Positions 1 through 9,042 of a stretch of 44,420 nt of DNA are shown here, one piece after another. Under the pieces are notes generated by a model. It did not search any database and was not told the DNA's origin. It saw only the letters and a program-made list of their open reading frames with translations. The translations under genes were made by a program, and so were the position numbers. The stretch lies in the NCBI GenBank assembly GCA_023266195.1, contig JAHFRP010000015.1, positions 1 to 44,420 of the forward strand, written 5' to 3'. This DNA comes from Sulfuricella sp. (GTDB taxonomy: Bacteria; Pseudomonadota; Gammaproteobacteria; Burkholderiales; Sulfuricellaceae). Numbering within the stretch: position 1 is the stretch's first letter; every line of letters starts with the position of its first letter.

Positions 1-293
1 GCGCCGAGGGGGAAGCACTCGCCCTCGGCCAGTTCGAGCCAGGCATCGGCGTCGGCGGCGCGGGCGACATTCTGCTCGCCCTGCACCACGCCCTGCTTGA
101 TGACGAAAAAGCGGGTCGCCGCGCCCATTTCCGGCGACAGGATGACTTCGCCCTTGGCGTAATAGGCAAGCGAAAGGCGCTGCGCCATCCATGCCAGGTG
201 CTCGCGCTCCATCCGGTCGAACGGGGCGAAGCGGCGCAGGTGGTCGAGGGTGGCGGCGATGGCGTTTGCCGTGAGGGGCGTCGATGTGCTCAT
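1..293 (-). CDS. Cyclic nucleotide-binding/CBS (DUF294-type) protein, N-terminal part only
   Basis: The gene runs off the left edge of the window; only the first 97 codons, from an ATG at 293, are visible. The translation begins MSTSTPLTANAIAATLDHL and continues with FAPFDRME, AKGEVILSPEMG, FFVIKQGVVQGEQ and ELAEGECFPLG. This is the start of a cNMP-binding (Crp-like) fold as found at the N-terminus of DUF294 nucleotidyltransferase/CBS proteins. Those proteins usually continue with two CBS domains and a nucleotidyltransferase-like domain and are thought to sense nucleotides; that part cannot be seen here. The family call comes from pattern recognition of the N-terminus only. A palindromic repeat lies directly upstream of the start. 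Confidence 0.7.
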   Translation of the reverse strand, partial: MSTSTPLTANAIAATLDHLRRFAPFDRMEREHLAWMAQRLSLAYYAKGEVILSPEMGAATRFFVIKQGVVQGEQNVARAADADAWLELAEGECFPLG

Positions 294-300
294 GGTCTCG

Positions 301-360
301 GTAGGTGCGAATTTATTCTCACAATCAATGCTTTTTTTGTGCGAATAAATTCGCACCTAC
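301..360. repeat. Palindromic repeat with 22-bp arms
   Basis: Arms at 301-322 and 339-360 are inverted copies (GTAGGTGCGAATTTATTC and its complement are perfect over 18 bp, with one mismatch further in), with a loop of about 16 bases. It sits between the divergent start of the DUF294-type gene and the groEL terminator. The shorter palindrome at 28664-28681 has the same plan (a GCGAAT/GGCCGAAT core with a CCTAC end). No open reading frame is associated. Confidence 0.8.
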
Positions 361-397
361 AGGCCGGTTGCAATTCAGGGACTTGTGTAATGTAGCA

Positions 398-430
398 TAA
401 AAAAACCCCGCAGAATCTGCGGGGTTTTTC
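398..430 (-). terminator. Intrinsic terminator of groESL
   Basis: A perfect 8-bp stem, CCCCGCAG (406-413) and CTGCGGGG (417-424), closes a 3-base loop. A runs lie on the left and T runs on the right, so the structure can work in both directions. It lies about 30 bases past the groEL stop codon on the minus strand, as expected for a Rho-independent terminator. Confidence 0.9.
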
Positions 431-458
431 GTGACGCCGGGGGAAGCCGGGAGCCGGA

Positions 459-2111
<1,653 letters not shown>

Positions 2112-2176
2112 TTATTTCTCCTGATTTAACGTGATTGCCGGGTGCGCTTCGCTTCACCCGATCTACATGATTTTAT

Positions 2177-2467
2177 TTACGCTTCGACCACGGCCATGAT
2201 GTCTTCTTCGCGCATCACCAGCAGTTCCTCGCCGTCCACCTTGACGCTCTGGCCGGAATACTTTCCGAACAGTACCTTGTCGCCGACTTTGACATCCAGC
2301 GCCCGTACATCGCCGCTTTCCAGGATCTTGCCTTTGCCGATGGCAACGATTTCGCCCTGGTCGGGTTTTTCTGCAGCAGCGCCGGGGATGACGATGCCGG
2401 AAGCGGTTTTTTCTTCGGCTTCCAGCCGCTTGACAATCACGCGGTCGTGCAACGGACGAATTTTCAT
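2177..2467 (-). CDS. groS: Co-chaperonin GroES (10 kDa)
   Basis: GroES caps the GroEL chamber as a heptamer. The 96-residue protein begins [16 protein letters not shown] and contains the mobile loop ([13 protein letters not shown], residues about 19-32) and KVLFGKYSG, all typical of the family. It is the first gene of the operon. The start is supported by CAGGAG about 8 bases upstream. Transcription is expected from the promoter at 2582-2611, under HrcA control through the adjacent CIRCE element. Confidence 0.99.
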   Translation of the reverse strand: MKIRPLHDRVIVKRLEAEEKTASGIVIPGAAAEKPDQGEIVAIGKGKILESGDVRALDVKVGDKVLFGKYSGQSVKVDGEELLVMREEDIMAVVEA

Positions 2468-2554
2468 TGTTTCAATCTCCTGTCAGGATTAACGAAAAAT
2501 ATCCGGCAAACCGCCTGCGCTGCTTGCCGGCAAAAAATTCCTGGGGCGGCGCTG

Positions 2555-2581
2555 TTAGCACTCGCACTCCATGAGTGCTAA
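2555..2581 (-). promoter_or_regulatory. CIRCE operator (HrcA binding site)
   Basis: A perfect match to the CIRCE consensus TTAGCACTC-N9-GAGTGCTAA. It begins directly at the -10 box of the groES promoter and lies about 88 bases upstream of the groES start. HrcA bound here would block initiation. hrcA itself is not in the window. Confidence 0.97.
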
Positions 2582-2611
2582 ATAATAAGGGCTGGGTGTG
2601 GCAATTTCAAG
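2582..2611 (-). promoter_or_regulatory. groESL promoter, sigma-70 type with sigma-32-like -35
   Basis: Read on the minus strand, TTGAAA (2605-2610) and TATTAT (2582-2587) are 17 bases apart, a near-consensus sigma-70 promoter. The -35 is also part of CTTGAAA (2605-2611), the sigma-32 -35 consensus, followed at suitable distance by CCCTTATT, a partial match to the sigma-32 -10. CIRCE begins at the next base. Dual heat-shock control is inferred from sequence only. Confidence 0.75.
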
Positions 2612-2744
2612 GGGAGGGTTATTCAAGGGGGCGCGATTTGTCTCCGTGCACATGCTTCTTCAACGTGGGGCAATTGCGGAGACGCCGGAAAATCAATTGG
2701 TTGGCCGCGCGCCCTGCAACAGGGAGGGGGTGGCCGGAGCGGTC

Positions 2745-3251
2745 TTAAATATGCAGCAGCAACGAGATCAGCAGGTGAAAACCCAGATAAATCCACAGGA
2801 AAACTGCGGCCATGGAGTGAATTTCGCGCATGGCCGACAGGTTCGCCGGTAAGCCGCCATCGCCGGTCATGACGAAGAACATGACCAGGCCGGTCGCCCC
2901 CATTAGGGTGGCGATCAGCAAGCCGATTCCCTGAATGGCACCGGACAGCGTGCCTAGGCGTTTCTTGCCGCTTGATGGGGTGGAGGCCGCCGCTGCGCGT
3001 CGGAATGCCCAGGGGTAAAGGGAGCGCATGCCGTTGCTGGCGCGGCCGGATAGCTGCCACAGCCAGTGGGCGCAAAGCACGACCAAAACGACCGGGCCGA
3101 ATATGCGGTGAATCTCGAAGAAAGACGATCCCGTTCCCCCGATCGGCACACCCGGCCGCGGGGCGTCCATCACCAGGCCGAACATCATCTGGGCGCTGAC
3201 GGCGAAGGCCAGGGCGACGTGGAGCCAAAAAGTCATGCGATCGTATTTCAT
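2745..3251 (-). CDS. Cytochrome b561-like di-haem membrane protein
   Basis: A 168-residue integral membrane protein with about four hydrophobic helices, near residues 8-27, 44-65, 103-128 and 143-167. Histidines that could bind haem b lie within or next to them (HVALAF near 11, EIHRIFG near 47, CAHWLW near 60, REIHSMA near 143, GFHLLIS near 157). This is the pattern of the cytochrome b/b6 (b561) domain family, which passes electrons between periplasmic or quinol donors and a partner. It starts 6 bases after the stop codon of the Sel1-repeat gene, so the two are probably co-transcribed. The electron donor and acceptor cannot be told from sequence. Confidence 0.85.
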   Translation of the reverse strand: MKYDRMTFWLHVALAFAVSAQMMFGLVMDAPRPGVPIGGTGSSFFEIHRIFGPVVLVVLCAHWLWQLSGRASNGMRSLYPWAFRRAAAASTPSSGKKRLGTLSGAIQGIGLLIATLMGATGLVMFFVMTGDGGLPANLSAMREIHSMAAVFLWIYLGFHLLISLLLHI

Positions 3252-3257
3252 GCCGTC

Positions 3258-4118
3258 CTACCGCGAAGGGGATTTGCCCGCGCCGTTAAACGGATGTTCC
3301 GCCTCCCAGGCAGTTGCCTGCGCCGTTGCATCGGAAATCTGCTTCTGCGACATGCCGCGCGCCAGGTTGCGCAGGTTGTAGTCGGCCAGGCGGCTGCCAC
3401 GCGCGGAGGCGACCACGAACCATTTGTAGGCCTCGACGCTGTTCGCCGCCGCGCCGCGCCCGTTCCAGCTCATCATGCCGAGGTTGTAGGCGGCGCCGGC
3501 CTGCGCCTGGTCGGGTACCATCGGGAAATCCTTGATCACTTGCGAACTATCCTCCGGCGGGCGCAATTCCTTGGCGCCGCCCGTCGCGAGGTCGAATTGC
3601 AGCCCGACGGGGCCGGGCGTGGCGGCTGCCTTGGCATACCATTTCGCCGCTTCGGCATAGTTCTTGGCTACGCCCAGGCCGTTCTCGTACAGCAGGCCCA
3701 GATAGAAATAGGGCGCCGGGTTGCCTTGCTCGGCCGCTTTCACGAACCAGCGCGCGGCGGCGGCATAGTCCTGCGCCGTGCCGCGGCCGTTGGCGACCAT
3801 CACGCCGAGGCCGAACTGCGCTTCCGCATCGCCCTGCTCCGCCGCTTGCCGCAGCCATTTGAATGCCGCGGCGTCGTCCTTGTTCACCGCGGGGGAGCCC
3901 GCCTGGTAAAGCGCGCCCAGCACGCTCTCGGCCGCGGCCGAACCGGCCTGGGCCGATGCTTTCAGCTGCGTGTACGCCGCCGGGTTGCCCTCGTAGGCCT
4001 GTTTGCCCAGCTGAACCGCCTGGCGGAAATCCAGCGCCTGGGCGGCATGCGCCGCGCCGCCCAGAACTAGACATCCGGCCAGTGCGGTGCAGGAGAATAA
4101 CAACGATTTTCGTGACAT
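3258..4118 (-). CDS. Secreted Sel1/TPR-repeat protein
   Basis: The chosen start (ATG at 4118) gives 286 residues beginning with a clear signal peptide, MSRKSLLFSCTALAGCLVLG, ending at AHAAQA. The open frame extends 35 codons further upstream, but that stretch has no signal-like character. The mature part carries repeated Sel1-type helices (AAESVLGALYQAG, AEAQFGLGVMVANGRG, APYFYLGLLYENGLG, AAYNLGMMSWNGRG), each of about 36 residues. Such repeats form a curved scaffold for protein contacts, here in the periplasm. The gene lies 6 bases upstream of the cytochrome b gene, suggesting a shared operon and possibly a role as partner or assembly factor; that link is inference. Confidence 0.85.
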   Translation of the reverse strand: MSRKSLLFSCTALAGCLVLGGAAHAAQALDFRQAVQLGKQAYEGNPAAYTQLKASAQAGSAAAESVLGALYQAGSPAVNKDDAAAFKWLRQAAEQGDAEAQFGLGVMVANGRGTAQDYAAAARWFVKAAEQGNPAPYFYLGLLYENGLGVAKNYAEAAKWYAKAAATPGPVGLQFDLATGGAKELRPPEDSSQVIKDFPMVPDQAQAGAAYNLGMMSWNGRGAAANSVEAYKWFVVASARGSRLADYNLRNLARGMSQKQISDATAQATAWEAEHPFNGAGKSPSR

Positions 4119-4333
4119 GGGATTCCTCGACAATATTGCGATTCCAAAAATATCGGCAGCGGGTTGCCCGTCGGCAGGGCGGCCGGAGCGACAGTTTAGC
4201 CTATTTGAAGGGCTCGGATGCAAATACCCAGGCCGATGGTGCGGTTATTATAATGCGCCGTCCACGGCATGAAAATGCCGGAAATTTTTGGGATTAGGAA
4301 CGATGGTGCCGCAATGAGTGAGGGGTTCGTCGC

Positions 4334-4693
4334 TTATACCGGGCTGAGTTCCGCCCATTCCTCGTCGCTGTAGAGCCGGGAGCGGGTAAGAAAGCGCAGC
4401 CCTTCCGGGCCTTCCAGGGAAAACATGCCGCCGCGGCCTTCGACCACGTCGATGATAAGCTGGGTATGCTCCCAGTAGGCGAACTGCGATCGGCTCATGT
4501 AGAACGGGCAGCCGCCGATTTCGCCGAGCAGCACGTCGGCGTCGCCGGTAATGAATTCGGCCTGCGGATAGCACATCGGCGCGCTGCCGTCGCAGCAGCC
4601 GCCGGACTGGTGGAACAGGAGAGCGCCGTGCTTCGCCCGCAGGTGGTCGATCAGGGCCAGCGCGGCATCGGTGGCGAGAACGCGTGCAACCAT
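4334..4693 (-). CDS. DUF779 family protein, aldehyde dehydrogenase partner
   Basis: A 119-residue protein of the DUF779 family, with the characteristic HQSGGCCDGSAPMCYP segment (residues about 28-43), LLGEIGGCPFYMS and WEHTQLIIDVVEGRGGMFSLE. The family is very often encoded next to acetaldehyde-type dehydrogenases of alcohol and acetoin oxidation; its biochemical role is not known to me. Here it lies 174 bases downstream of such a dehydrogenase on the same strand. The paired cysteines suggest metal or redox chemistry, but that is only inference. GGGAG about 8 bases upstream supports the ATG at 4693. Confidence 0.9.
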   Translation of the reverse strand: MVARVLATDAALALIDHLRAKHGALLFHQSGGCCDGSAPMCYPQAEFITGDADVLLGEIGGCPFYMSRSQFAYWEHTQLIIDVVEGRGGMFSLEGPEGLRFLTRSRLYSDEEWAELSPV

Positions 4694-4728
4694 GGTTGAT
4701 CTCCCGTCAGGCTATAAGAAGAAATTGG

Positions 4729-4813
4729 ACCGCGGAGGACGCGGAGGAAAAACGGGAACGGAACTTATGCTTCCGTTTTTGAATTCCTCTGCGTCCACCG
4801 CGTCCTCCGCGGT
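4729..4813. repeat. Imperfect palindrome of the ACCGCRGAGGACGC type, copy 1
   Basis: The left arm reads ACCGCGGAGGACGCGGAGG and the right arm CGTCCTCCGCGGT, with an inner hairpin ACGGAA/TTCCGT around 4757-4778. It fills the gap between the aldehyde dehydrogenase and DUF779 genes. Related copies are at 10367-10437, 11837-11942 and 42873-42956. Confidence 0.75.
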
Positions 4814-4867
4814 GAAAGGTTTAAAAGGGTGGCGGAACCAACTCGCTGACCCGGCCCACCCGGAGAC

Positions 4868-6388
4868 TTAGAAGAACCCCAGCGCGTTCGGGCTATAGCT
4901 CACCAGCAGATTCTTGGTTTGCTGGTAATGGTCGAGCATCATCTTGTGGGTTTCGCGCCCGATGCCGGACTGCTTGTATCCGCCGAACGCAGCGTGGGCG
5001 GGGTAGGCGTGGTAGCAGTTGGTCCACACCCGGCCGGCCTGAATGCCGCGGCCCATGCGGTAGGCGGTGGCCATGTCGCGGCTCCATACGCCGGCGCCGA
5101 GGCCGTAAAGGGTTTCGTTGGCCTGGTGCAGGGCGTCCGCCTCGTCCTTGAAGGTGGTCACCGACACTACCGGGCCGAAGATTTCCTCCTGGAAAATGCG
5201 CATCCGGTTGTGGCCCTGGAACACCGTCGGCTGAACGTAATAGCCTTTCGCCAGGTCGCCCGACAGGCTGGCCCGCTCGCCGCCGGTGAGCAGCTTGGCG
5301 CCTTCCTGCTTGCCGATATCGATGTACGACAAAATCTTCTCCACCTGTTCCATCGAAGCCTGCGCGCCGATCATGGTCTCGGTGTCGAGCGGATTGCCCT
5401 GCTTGATCGCCCTCACCCGCGCCAGGGCGCGCTCCATGAAGCGGTCGTAGATGGATTCGTGGATCAGTGCGCGCGACGGGCAGGTGCACACTTCGCCCTG
5501 GTTGAAGGCGAACAGCACGAAGCCCTCGACCGCCTTGTCGAAGAAGGCGTCGTCTTCCGCGCAAACATCGGGGAAGAAGATGTTGGGCGACTTGCCGCCC
5601 AGTTCCAGGGTCACCGGGATCAGGTTCTGGCTGGCGTACTGCATGATCAGGCGGCCGGTCGTGGTCTCGCCGGTGAAGGCGATCTTGGCGATGCGGCTGC
5701 TCGAAGCCAGCGGCTTGCCCGCTTCCAGACCGAAGCCGTTGACGATGTTGAGCACGCCCGGCGGCAACAGGTCGGCGATCAGCTCCACCAGCACCAGCAT
5801 GCTCACCGGCGTCTGCTCCGCCGGCTTCAGCACCACGCAGTTGCCGGCGGCGAGCGCGGGCGCGACTTTCCAGGCCGCCATCAGGATCGGGAAGTTCCAT
5901 GGGATGATCTGTCCCACCACGCCGAGCGGTTCGTGGAAATGATAGGCCACGGTGTCGCCGTCGATCTCGCCCAGCGAACCTTCCTGGGCGCGGATGCAGG
6001 CGGCGAAGTAGCGGAAATGGTCGACGGCGAGGGGGATATCCGCCGCCAGGGTTTCCCGGATCGGCTTGCCGTTGTCCCAGGTTTCCGCCAGGGCCAGCTT
6101 TTCCAGGTTGGCTTCCAGCCGGTCGGCGATTTTATTCAGGATGTTGGCGCGTTCCGCCACCGGAGTATGCCCCCACTTGTCCTTGGCGGCGTGGGCGGCG
6201 TCCAGGGCCAGGTTGATGTCCTCCTCGGTGGAACGTGCGACCTGGCAGAAAGCCTTGCCCGTCGCCGGGGTCACGTTGTCGAAATACTGGCCCTTGACCG
6301 GGGCCACCCAATTGCCGTTGATGAAATTGTCGTACTTGGCCTTGAACTCGATCTTGGCGCCGGCAGTGCCGGGAGTAGCGTACAGCAT
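4868..6388 (-). CDS. NAD-dependent aldehyde dehydrogenase, ExaC/AcoD type
   Basis: The enzyme oxidises an aldehyde (acetaldehyde in characterised relatives) to the acid with NAD. The 506-residue protein contains [34 protein letters not shown], the catalytic-glutamate motif LELGGKSPN and the catalytic-cysteine motif [17 protein letters not shown], and ends near SPNALGFF. The start at 6388 is preferred because GGAGG precedes it by 8 bases; the longer frame to 6451 would run through the sigma-54 promoter. DUF779 follows and a divergent sigma-54 activator lies upstream, the classic layout for aldehyde- or acetoin-inducible control. The true substrate is unknown. Confidence 0.95.
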   Translation of the reverse strand: MLYATPGTAGAKIEFKAKYDNFINGNWVAPVKGQYFDNVTPATGKAFCQVARSTEEDINLALDAAHAAKDKWGHTPVAERANILNKIADRLEANLEKLALAETWDNGKPIRETLAADIPLAVDHFRYFAACIRAQEGSLGEIDGDTVAYHFHEPLGVVGQIIPWNFPILMAAWKVAPALAAGNCVVLKPAEQTPVSMLVLVELIADLLPPGVLNIVNGFGLEAGKPLASSSRIAKIAFTGETTTGRLIMQYASQNLIPVTLELGGKSPNIFFPDVCAEDDAFFDKAVEGFVLFAFNQGEVCTCPSRALIHESIYDRFMERALARVRAIKQGNPLDTETMIGAQASMEQVEKILSYIDIGKQEGAKLLTGGERASLSGDLAKGYYVQPTVFQGHNRMRIFQEEIFGPVVSVTTFKDEADALHQANETLYGLGAGVWSRDMATAYRMGRGIQAGRVWTNCYHAYPAHAAFGGYKQSGIGRETHKMMLDHYQQTKNLLVSYSPNALGFF

Positions 6389-6439
6389 GGTGTGTCCTCC
6401 ATTGTTGTGGGTGAATACGCATTTGAGCCACATGTCTGT

Positions 6440-6455
6440 ATCAAGTTCCATGCCA
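6440..6455 (-). promoter_or_regulatory. Candidate sigma-54 (-24/-12) promoter of the aldehyde dehydrogenase
   Basis: On the minus strand this reads TGGCATGGAACTTGAT, against the consensus TGGCACG-N4-TTGCW. The -24 GG and the spacing are right, but the -12 element has TTGA instead of TTGC. Transcription would start near 6428, giving a leader of about 40 bases before the SD-supported ATG. The divergent neighbour encodes a sigma-54 activator, which raises the odds that the site is real. Confidence 0.55.
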
Positions 6456-6533
6456 GACTCCGGTGGCTAGCTGCAACATATTGATCGGCTGGTTATTTGC
6501 GCTTCCTGTTTGGCCTGCCGCCGGGCTTTATCG

Positions 6534-6581
6534 ATATCGTTGCAACGTCCCGTTGCGGGACAGGTGTCACGATATGGGACA
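6534..6581. promoter_or_regulatory. Cluster of dyads, candidate activator (UAS) sites
   Basis: Overlapping dyads lie 105-155 bases upstream of the inferred sigma-54 start. They are ATATCGT (6534-6540) with ACGATAT (6569-6575), the palindrome CGTTGCAACG, GTCCCG (6547-6552) with CGGGAC (6556-6561), and TGTCAC (6565-6570) with GGGACA (6576-6581). The last two centres are 19 bases apart. Position and symmetry fit enhancer sites for the divergent AcoR-like protein; this is inference. Confidence 0.45.
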
Positions 6582-6638
6582 GGTCGGCGCGGATTTCCCG
6601 CACAGGTATTGCACCGGTTATCGGGTGGCATATACTCA

Positions 6639-6766
6639 CATGTAGGTTGGGTTAGGCGCGGTTTTTGCGCCGTAACCCAACAAAATCAATCTTCTTTCAA
6701 AATGTTGGCTTTGATTTTTTTGGTTTTGTTGGGTTACGCGATAAAGCCGCTAACCCAACCTACATG
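6639..6766. repeat. 128-bp long-hairpin element, copy 1
   Basis: The ends are perfect 17-bp inverted repeats, CATGTAGGTTGGGTTAG and CTAACCCAACCTACATG. A second inner pair, GTAACCCAACAAAATCAA facing TTGATTTTTT...TTTTGTTGGGTTAC, makes nearly the whole element fold on itself. A sister copy is at 39188-39301. It ends 21 bases before the start codon of the sigma-54 activator gene, so it lies in that gene's leader or promoter. Confidence 0.85.
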
Positions 6767-6787
6767 TAATCCGCCTTAGGAGAAAAC

Positions 6788-8692
6788 ATGCAACCGCACT
6801 CCCTGCTTCCCGGATCGACCCTGCGCCAGGCGCGCCGCCTGTTCCTGGAACAGGGCGAGCTGCCCGCCGGCCTGATCGACGAGCGGCTGGCGCGCTCCTG
6901 GCGCCGCAGCCTGGGTGCCGGATTGTCGCCGGTCGGGCGCGCGCCGGAGGCGCCCCGGTTGTCCGCGCCGCAGCTCGGGCAGGCGCTGGAGCGCCAGCGG
7001 GAGCTGGTCGCCCATGCCCAGCCGGTGATGGAGTACCTGTATGCCCAGGTGCGCGACTCCCAGAGCATGGTCATCCTCGCCAGCGGCCGCGGCCTGCTGG
7101 TAAGCGTCATGGGCGATCCGGATTTCCTCACCAAGGCCGAGCGGGTGGCACTGGCGCCGGGCGCCTCGTGGCTCGAACAGCATCGCGGCACCAACGCCAT
7201 CGGCACTTCCCTGGCCGAGGCCGCGCCGGTGGAAATCCACGGCGCCGAACATTTCCTGGAAAGAAACGGCTTTCTCACCTGCGCCGCCGCGCCCATTCTC
7301 GACCCGGCCGGGCAGCTGCTGGGCGTGCTGGATATTTCCGGCGACCAGCGCAGCCGCCATCCCCACACCCTGGGGCTGGTGCGCACCGCGGCGCAGATGA
7401 TCGAAAACCGCCTGCTGATTTCGCGCTACCGGCGTGGCACGCTGCTCCATCTGCATCCCCTGGCGGAGGGCATCGGCACCGTTGCCGCGGGCATCGCCGC
7501 CATTTCCGAGGACGGCTGGATCGTCGGCGCCAACCGGGCGGCGCTGGCGCTGCTCGGCCTCGCCGCCGCCGACTTGGGCGCCACGCCCGTGAGCCGCGTG
7601 CTCGACGTGCGGCCCGAAGAGCTGCTGGACTGGGGCCGCAAGCGCCCGGCCCGGCCGCGGCTGGCGAACCTGCAACGCGGCGGGCGGCTGTTCGTCCAGG
7701 TCGAGGCGGAGGCGGCGCCGGTCGGCGTTGCCGTTCCCGCGCCGCCGCGCAAGGATGCCCTTTCCGCGCTGGATACCGGCGACTCGCGCGTCAAGGCGGT
7801 CATCGACAAGGCGCGGCGGGTGCTGGCCAAGCCGATCCCGCTCCTGCTGCACGGCGAATCCGGCGTCGGCAAGGAAGTCTTCGCCCAGGCCATCCATGCT
7901 TCCGGCCCGCGCCGGGACAAGCCTTTCGTCGCCGTCGATTGCTCGGCGCTGCCGGGGAACCTGATCGAGGCGGAGCTGTTCGGCTACGCCTCCGGCGCTT
8001 TCACCGGCGCGCGCCGGGAAGGTAGCCCCGGCCGTATCCGCGAGGCCGACGGCGGTACCCTGCTGCTGGACGAAATCGGCGACATGCCGCTGGACATGCA
8101 ATGCCGTCTGCTGCGGGTGCTGCAGGAGCGGCAGGTGACGCCCCTCGGCGGCAGGGCGGTGGCGGTGGATTTCGCCCTGATCTGCGCCACTCACCGCAAC
8201 TTGCGGACCGAGGTGGAGGCGGGCCGCTTCCGCTCCGATCTCTATTACCGCCTGAACGGCCTCACCCTGATTCTGCCGCCGCTGCGCGAGCGCGGCGACC
8301 TGGCCGCGCTGATGGCGAAACTGCTGGCCGAAACGGCGCCCGGCCGCGATCTGGCGCTTGCCCCCGAAGTGGCCCGCGCCTTCGCCGATTACGCCTGGCC
8401 GGGCAACCTGCGCCAGCTCGCCAACGCTTTGCGCACAGCGGGCGCGCTGCTCGACGCCGAGGAGGAATTCATCGACTGGCACCACCTGCCGGACGATTTG
8501 GCGGAAGAACTCCAGCGCACCCGCCGGCAGCAGCCCTGCCGACAAGAGGGTGAACAGCCGGAAAACCTCAAGGCGCTGTCCTGCTCCGCCATCGCCCGCG
8601 CGCTGGAAGCAGCCATGGGCAACGTGTCCGAGGCCGCACGCCGGCTCGGCATCAGCCGCAATACCTTGTACCGGAAGCTGAAGGGGCTGTAG
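6788..8692 (+). CDS. Sigma-54-dependent Fis-family activator, AcoR-like
   Basis: A 634-residue regulator expected to drive the divergent aldehyde dehydrogenase. The N-terminal third looks like a GAF-type sensory domain (SMVILASGRGLLVSVMGDP, GTNAIGTSLAE, AAPILDPAGQLLGVLDISGD), followed by a PAS-like stretch (EDGWIVGANRAALALLGL). The AAA+ domain has Walker A GESGVGKE (about 356-363), the sigma-54 contact loop GAFTGA (about 403-408), Walker B GGTLLLDEIGD and an arginine-finger region. A Fis-type helix-turn-helix ends the protein (NVSEAARRLGISRNTLYRKL). AGGAG precedes the ATG. The stop codon overlaps the left arm of an intergenic repeat. The effector is not evident; aldehyde or alcohol is a guess from context. 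Confidence 0.95.
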   Translation: MQPHSLLPGSTLRQARRLFLEQGELPAGLIDERLARSWRRSLGAGLSPVGRAPEAPRLSAPQLGQALERQRELVAHAQPVMEYLYAQVRDSQSMVILASGRGLLVSVMGDPDFLTKAERVALAPGASWLEQHRGTNAIGTSLAEAAPVEIHGAEHFLERNGFLTCAAAPILDPAGQLLGVLDISGDQRSRHPHTLGLVRTAAQMIENRLLISRYRRGTLLHLHPLAEGIGTVAAGIAAISEDGWIVGANRAALALLGLAAADLGATPVSRVLDVRPEELLDWGRKRPARPRLANLQRGGRLFVQVEAEAAPVGVAVPAPPRKDALSALDTGDSRVKAVIDKARRVLAKPIPLLLHGESGVGKEVFAQAIHASGPRRDKPFVAVDCSALPGNLIEAELFGYASGAFTGARREGSPGRIREADGGTLLLDEIGDMPLDMQCRLLRVLQERQVTPLGGRAVAVDFALICATHRNLRTEVEAGRFRSDLYYRLNGLTLILPPLRERGDLAALMAKLLAETAPGRDLALAPEVARAFADYAWPGNLRQLANALRTAGALLDAEEEFIDWHHLPDDLAEELQRTRRQQPCRQEGEQPENLKALSCSAIARALEAAMGNVSEAARRLGISRNTLYRKLKGL

Positions 8693-8999
8693 GTCGGGCA
8701 CTCCGCGCCCGACGGTCAAATGAGATGCTCGCAAGCGAGACCGCGTCCCCCTCGCCCGTCTTGCGGGAGAGGGCTAGGAGCCTGTCGGACTTAAAGGAAA
8801 TCGGCTGCAAATCCGCCTGGCCGGTCCATATTTCGCCGCTTTCTTGGTCAATAGAACAACTATTGACCTGCAAAACCGGCAAAATCTGTCCTCGCCCAGC
8901 CGAATTTTCGCTTCGATTCTTCAAGTCCGACAGGCTCCTAGGGGAGAGGGAAGCCGGTTTGGGACGCGAGATTTGTCGGGCACGGGGTGCCCGACCTAC
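8689..8999. repeat. Nested composite of three repeat families
   Basis: This whole 350-base gap between the activator gene and bioA is repeat DNA. The outer pair is GTAGGTCGGGCA (8689-8700) and TGCCCGACCTAC (8988-8999). Inside is a CCCTCTCCC-type palindrome (about 8731-8774 continuing at 8941-8950), and inside that the MITE-like element at 8775-8940. The stop codon of the upstream gene lies in the outer left arm. The bioA reading frame stays open through part of the composite, but that is not evidence of coding. Confidence 0.8.
8775..8940. mobile_element. MITE-like element, copy 1 (166 bp)
   Basis: Terminal inverted repeats of about 20 bp (TAGGAGCCTGTCGGACTT and, at the right end, AAGTCCGACAGGCTCCTA). 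CTAG occurs at both ends and may be target or terminus. An internal perfect dyad GGTCAATAG-N5-CTATTGACC is shared with copy 2 at 22488-22644. No transposase is encoded, so it would need one supplied in trans. It sits inside a CCCTCTCCC-type palindrome. Confidence 0.85.
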
Positions 9000-9042
9000 G
9001 ATGCGGGTTTATAATTCCCCCATTCTTTTCCTCGCCTGCCCG

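Noticed and set aside
2628..2744. Possible gene or terminator between the groES promoter and the cytochrome b gene
   Set aside because: I found neither a supported reading frame nor a clear hairpin with a T run.
6389..6451. Longer start for the aldehyde dehydrogenase
   Set aside because: It would place the coding region over the sigma-54-type promoter, and the ATG at 6388 has GGAGG at the right distance.
8725..9042. Upstream extension of the bioA frame
   Set aside because: It is open only because it runs through repeats and the MITE-like element; BioA homology begins at MNNQDILARSLRAVWHP.
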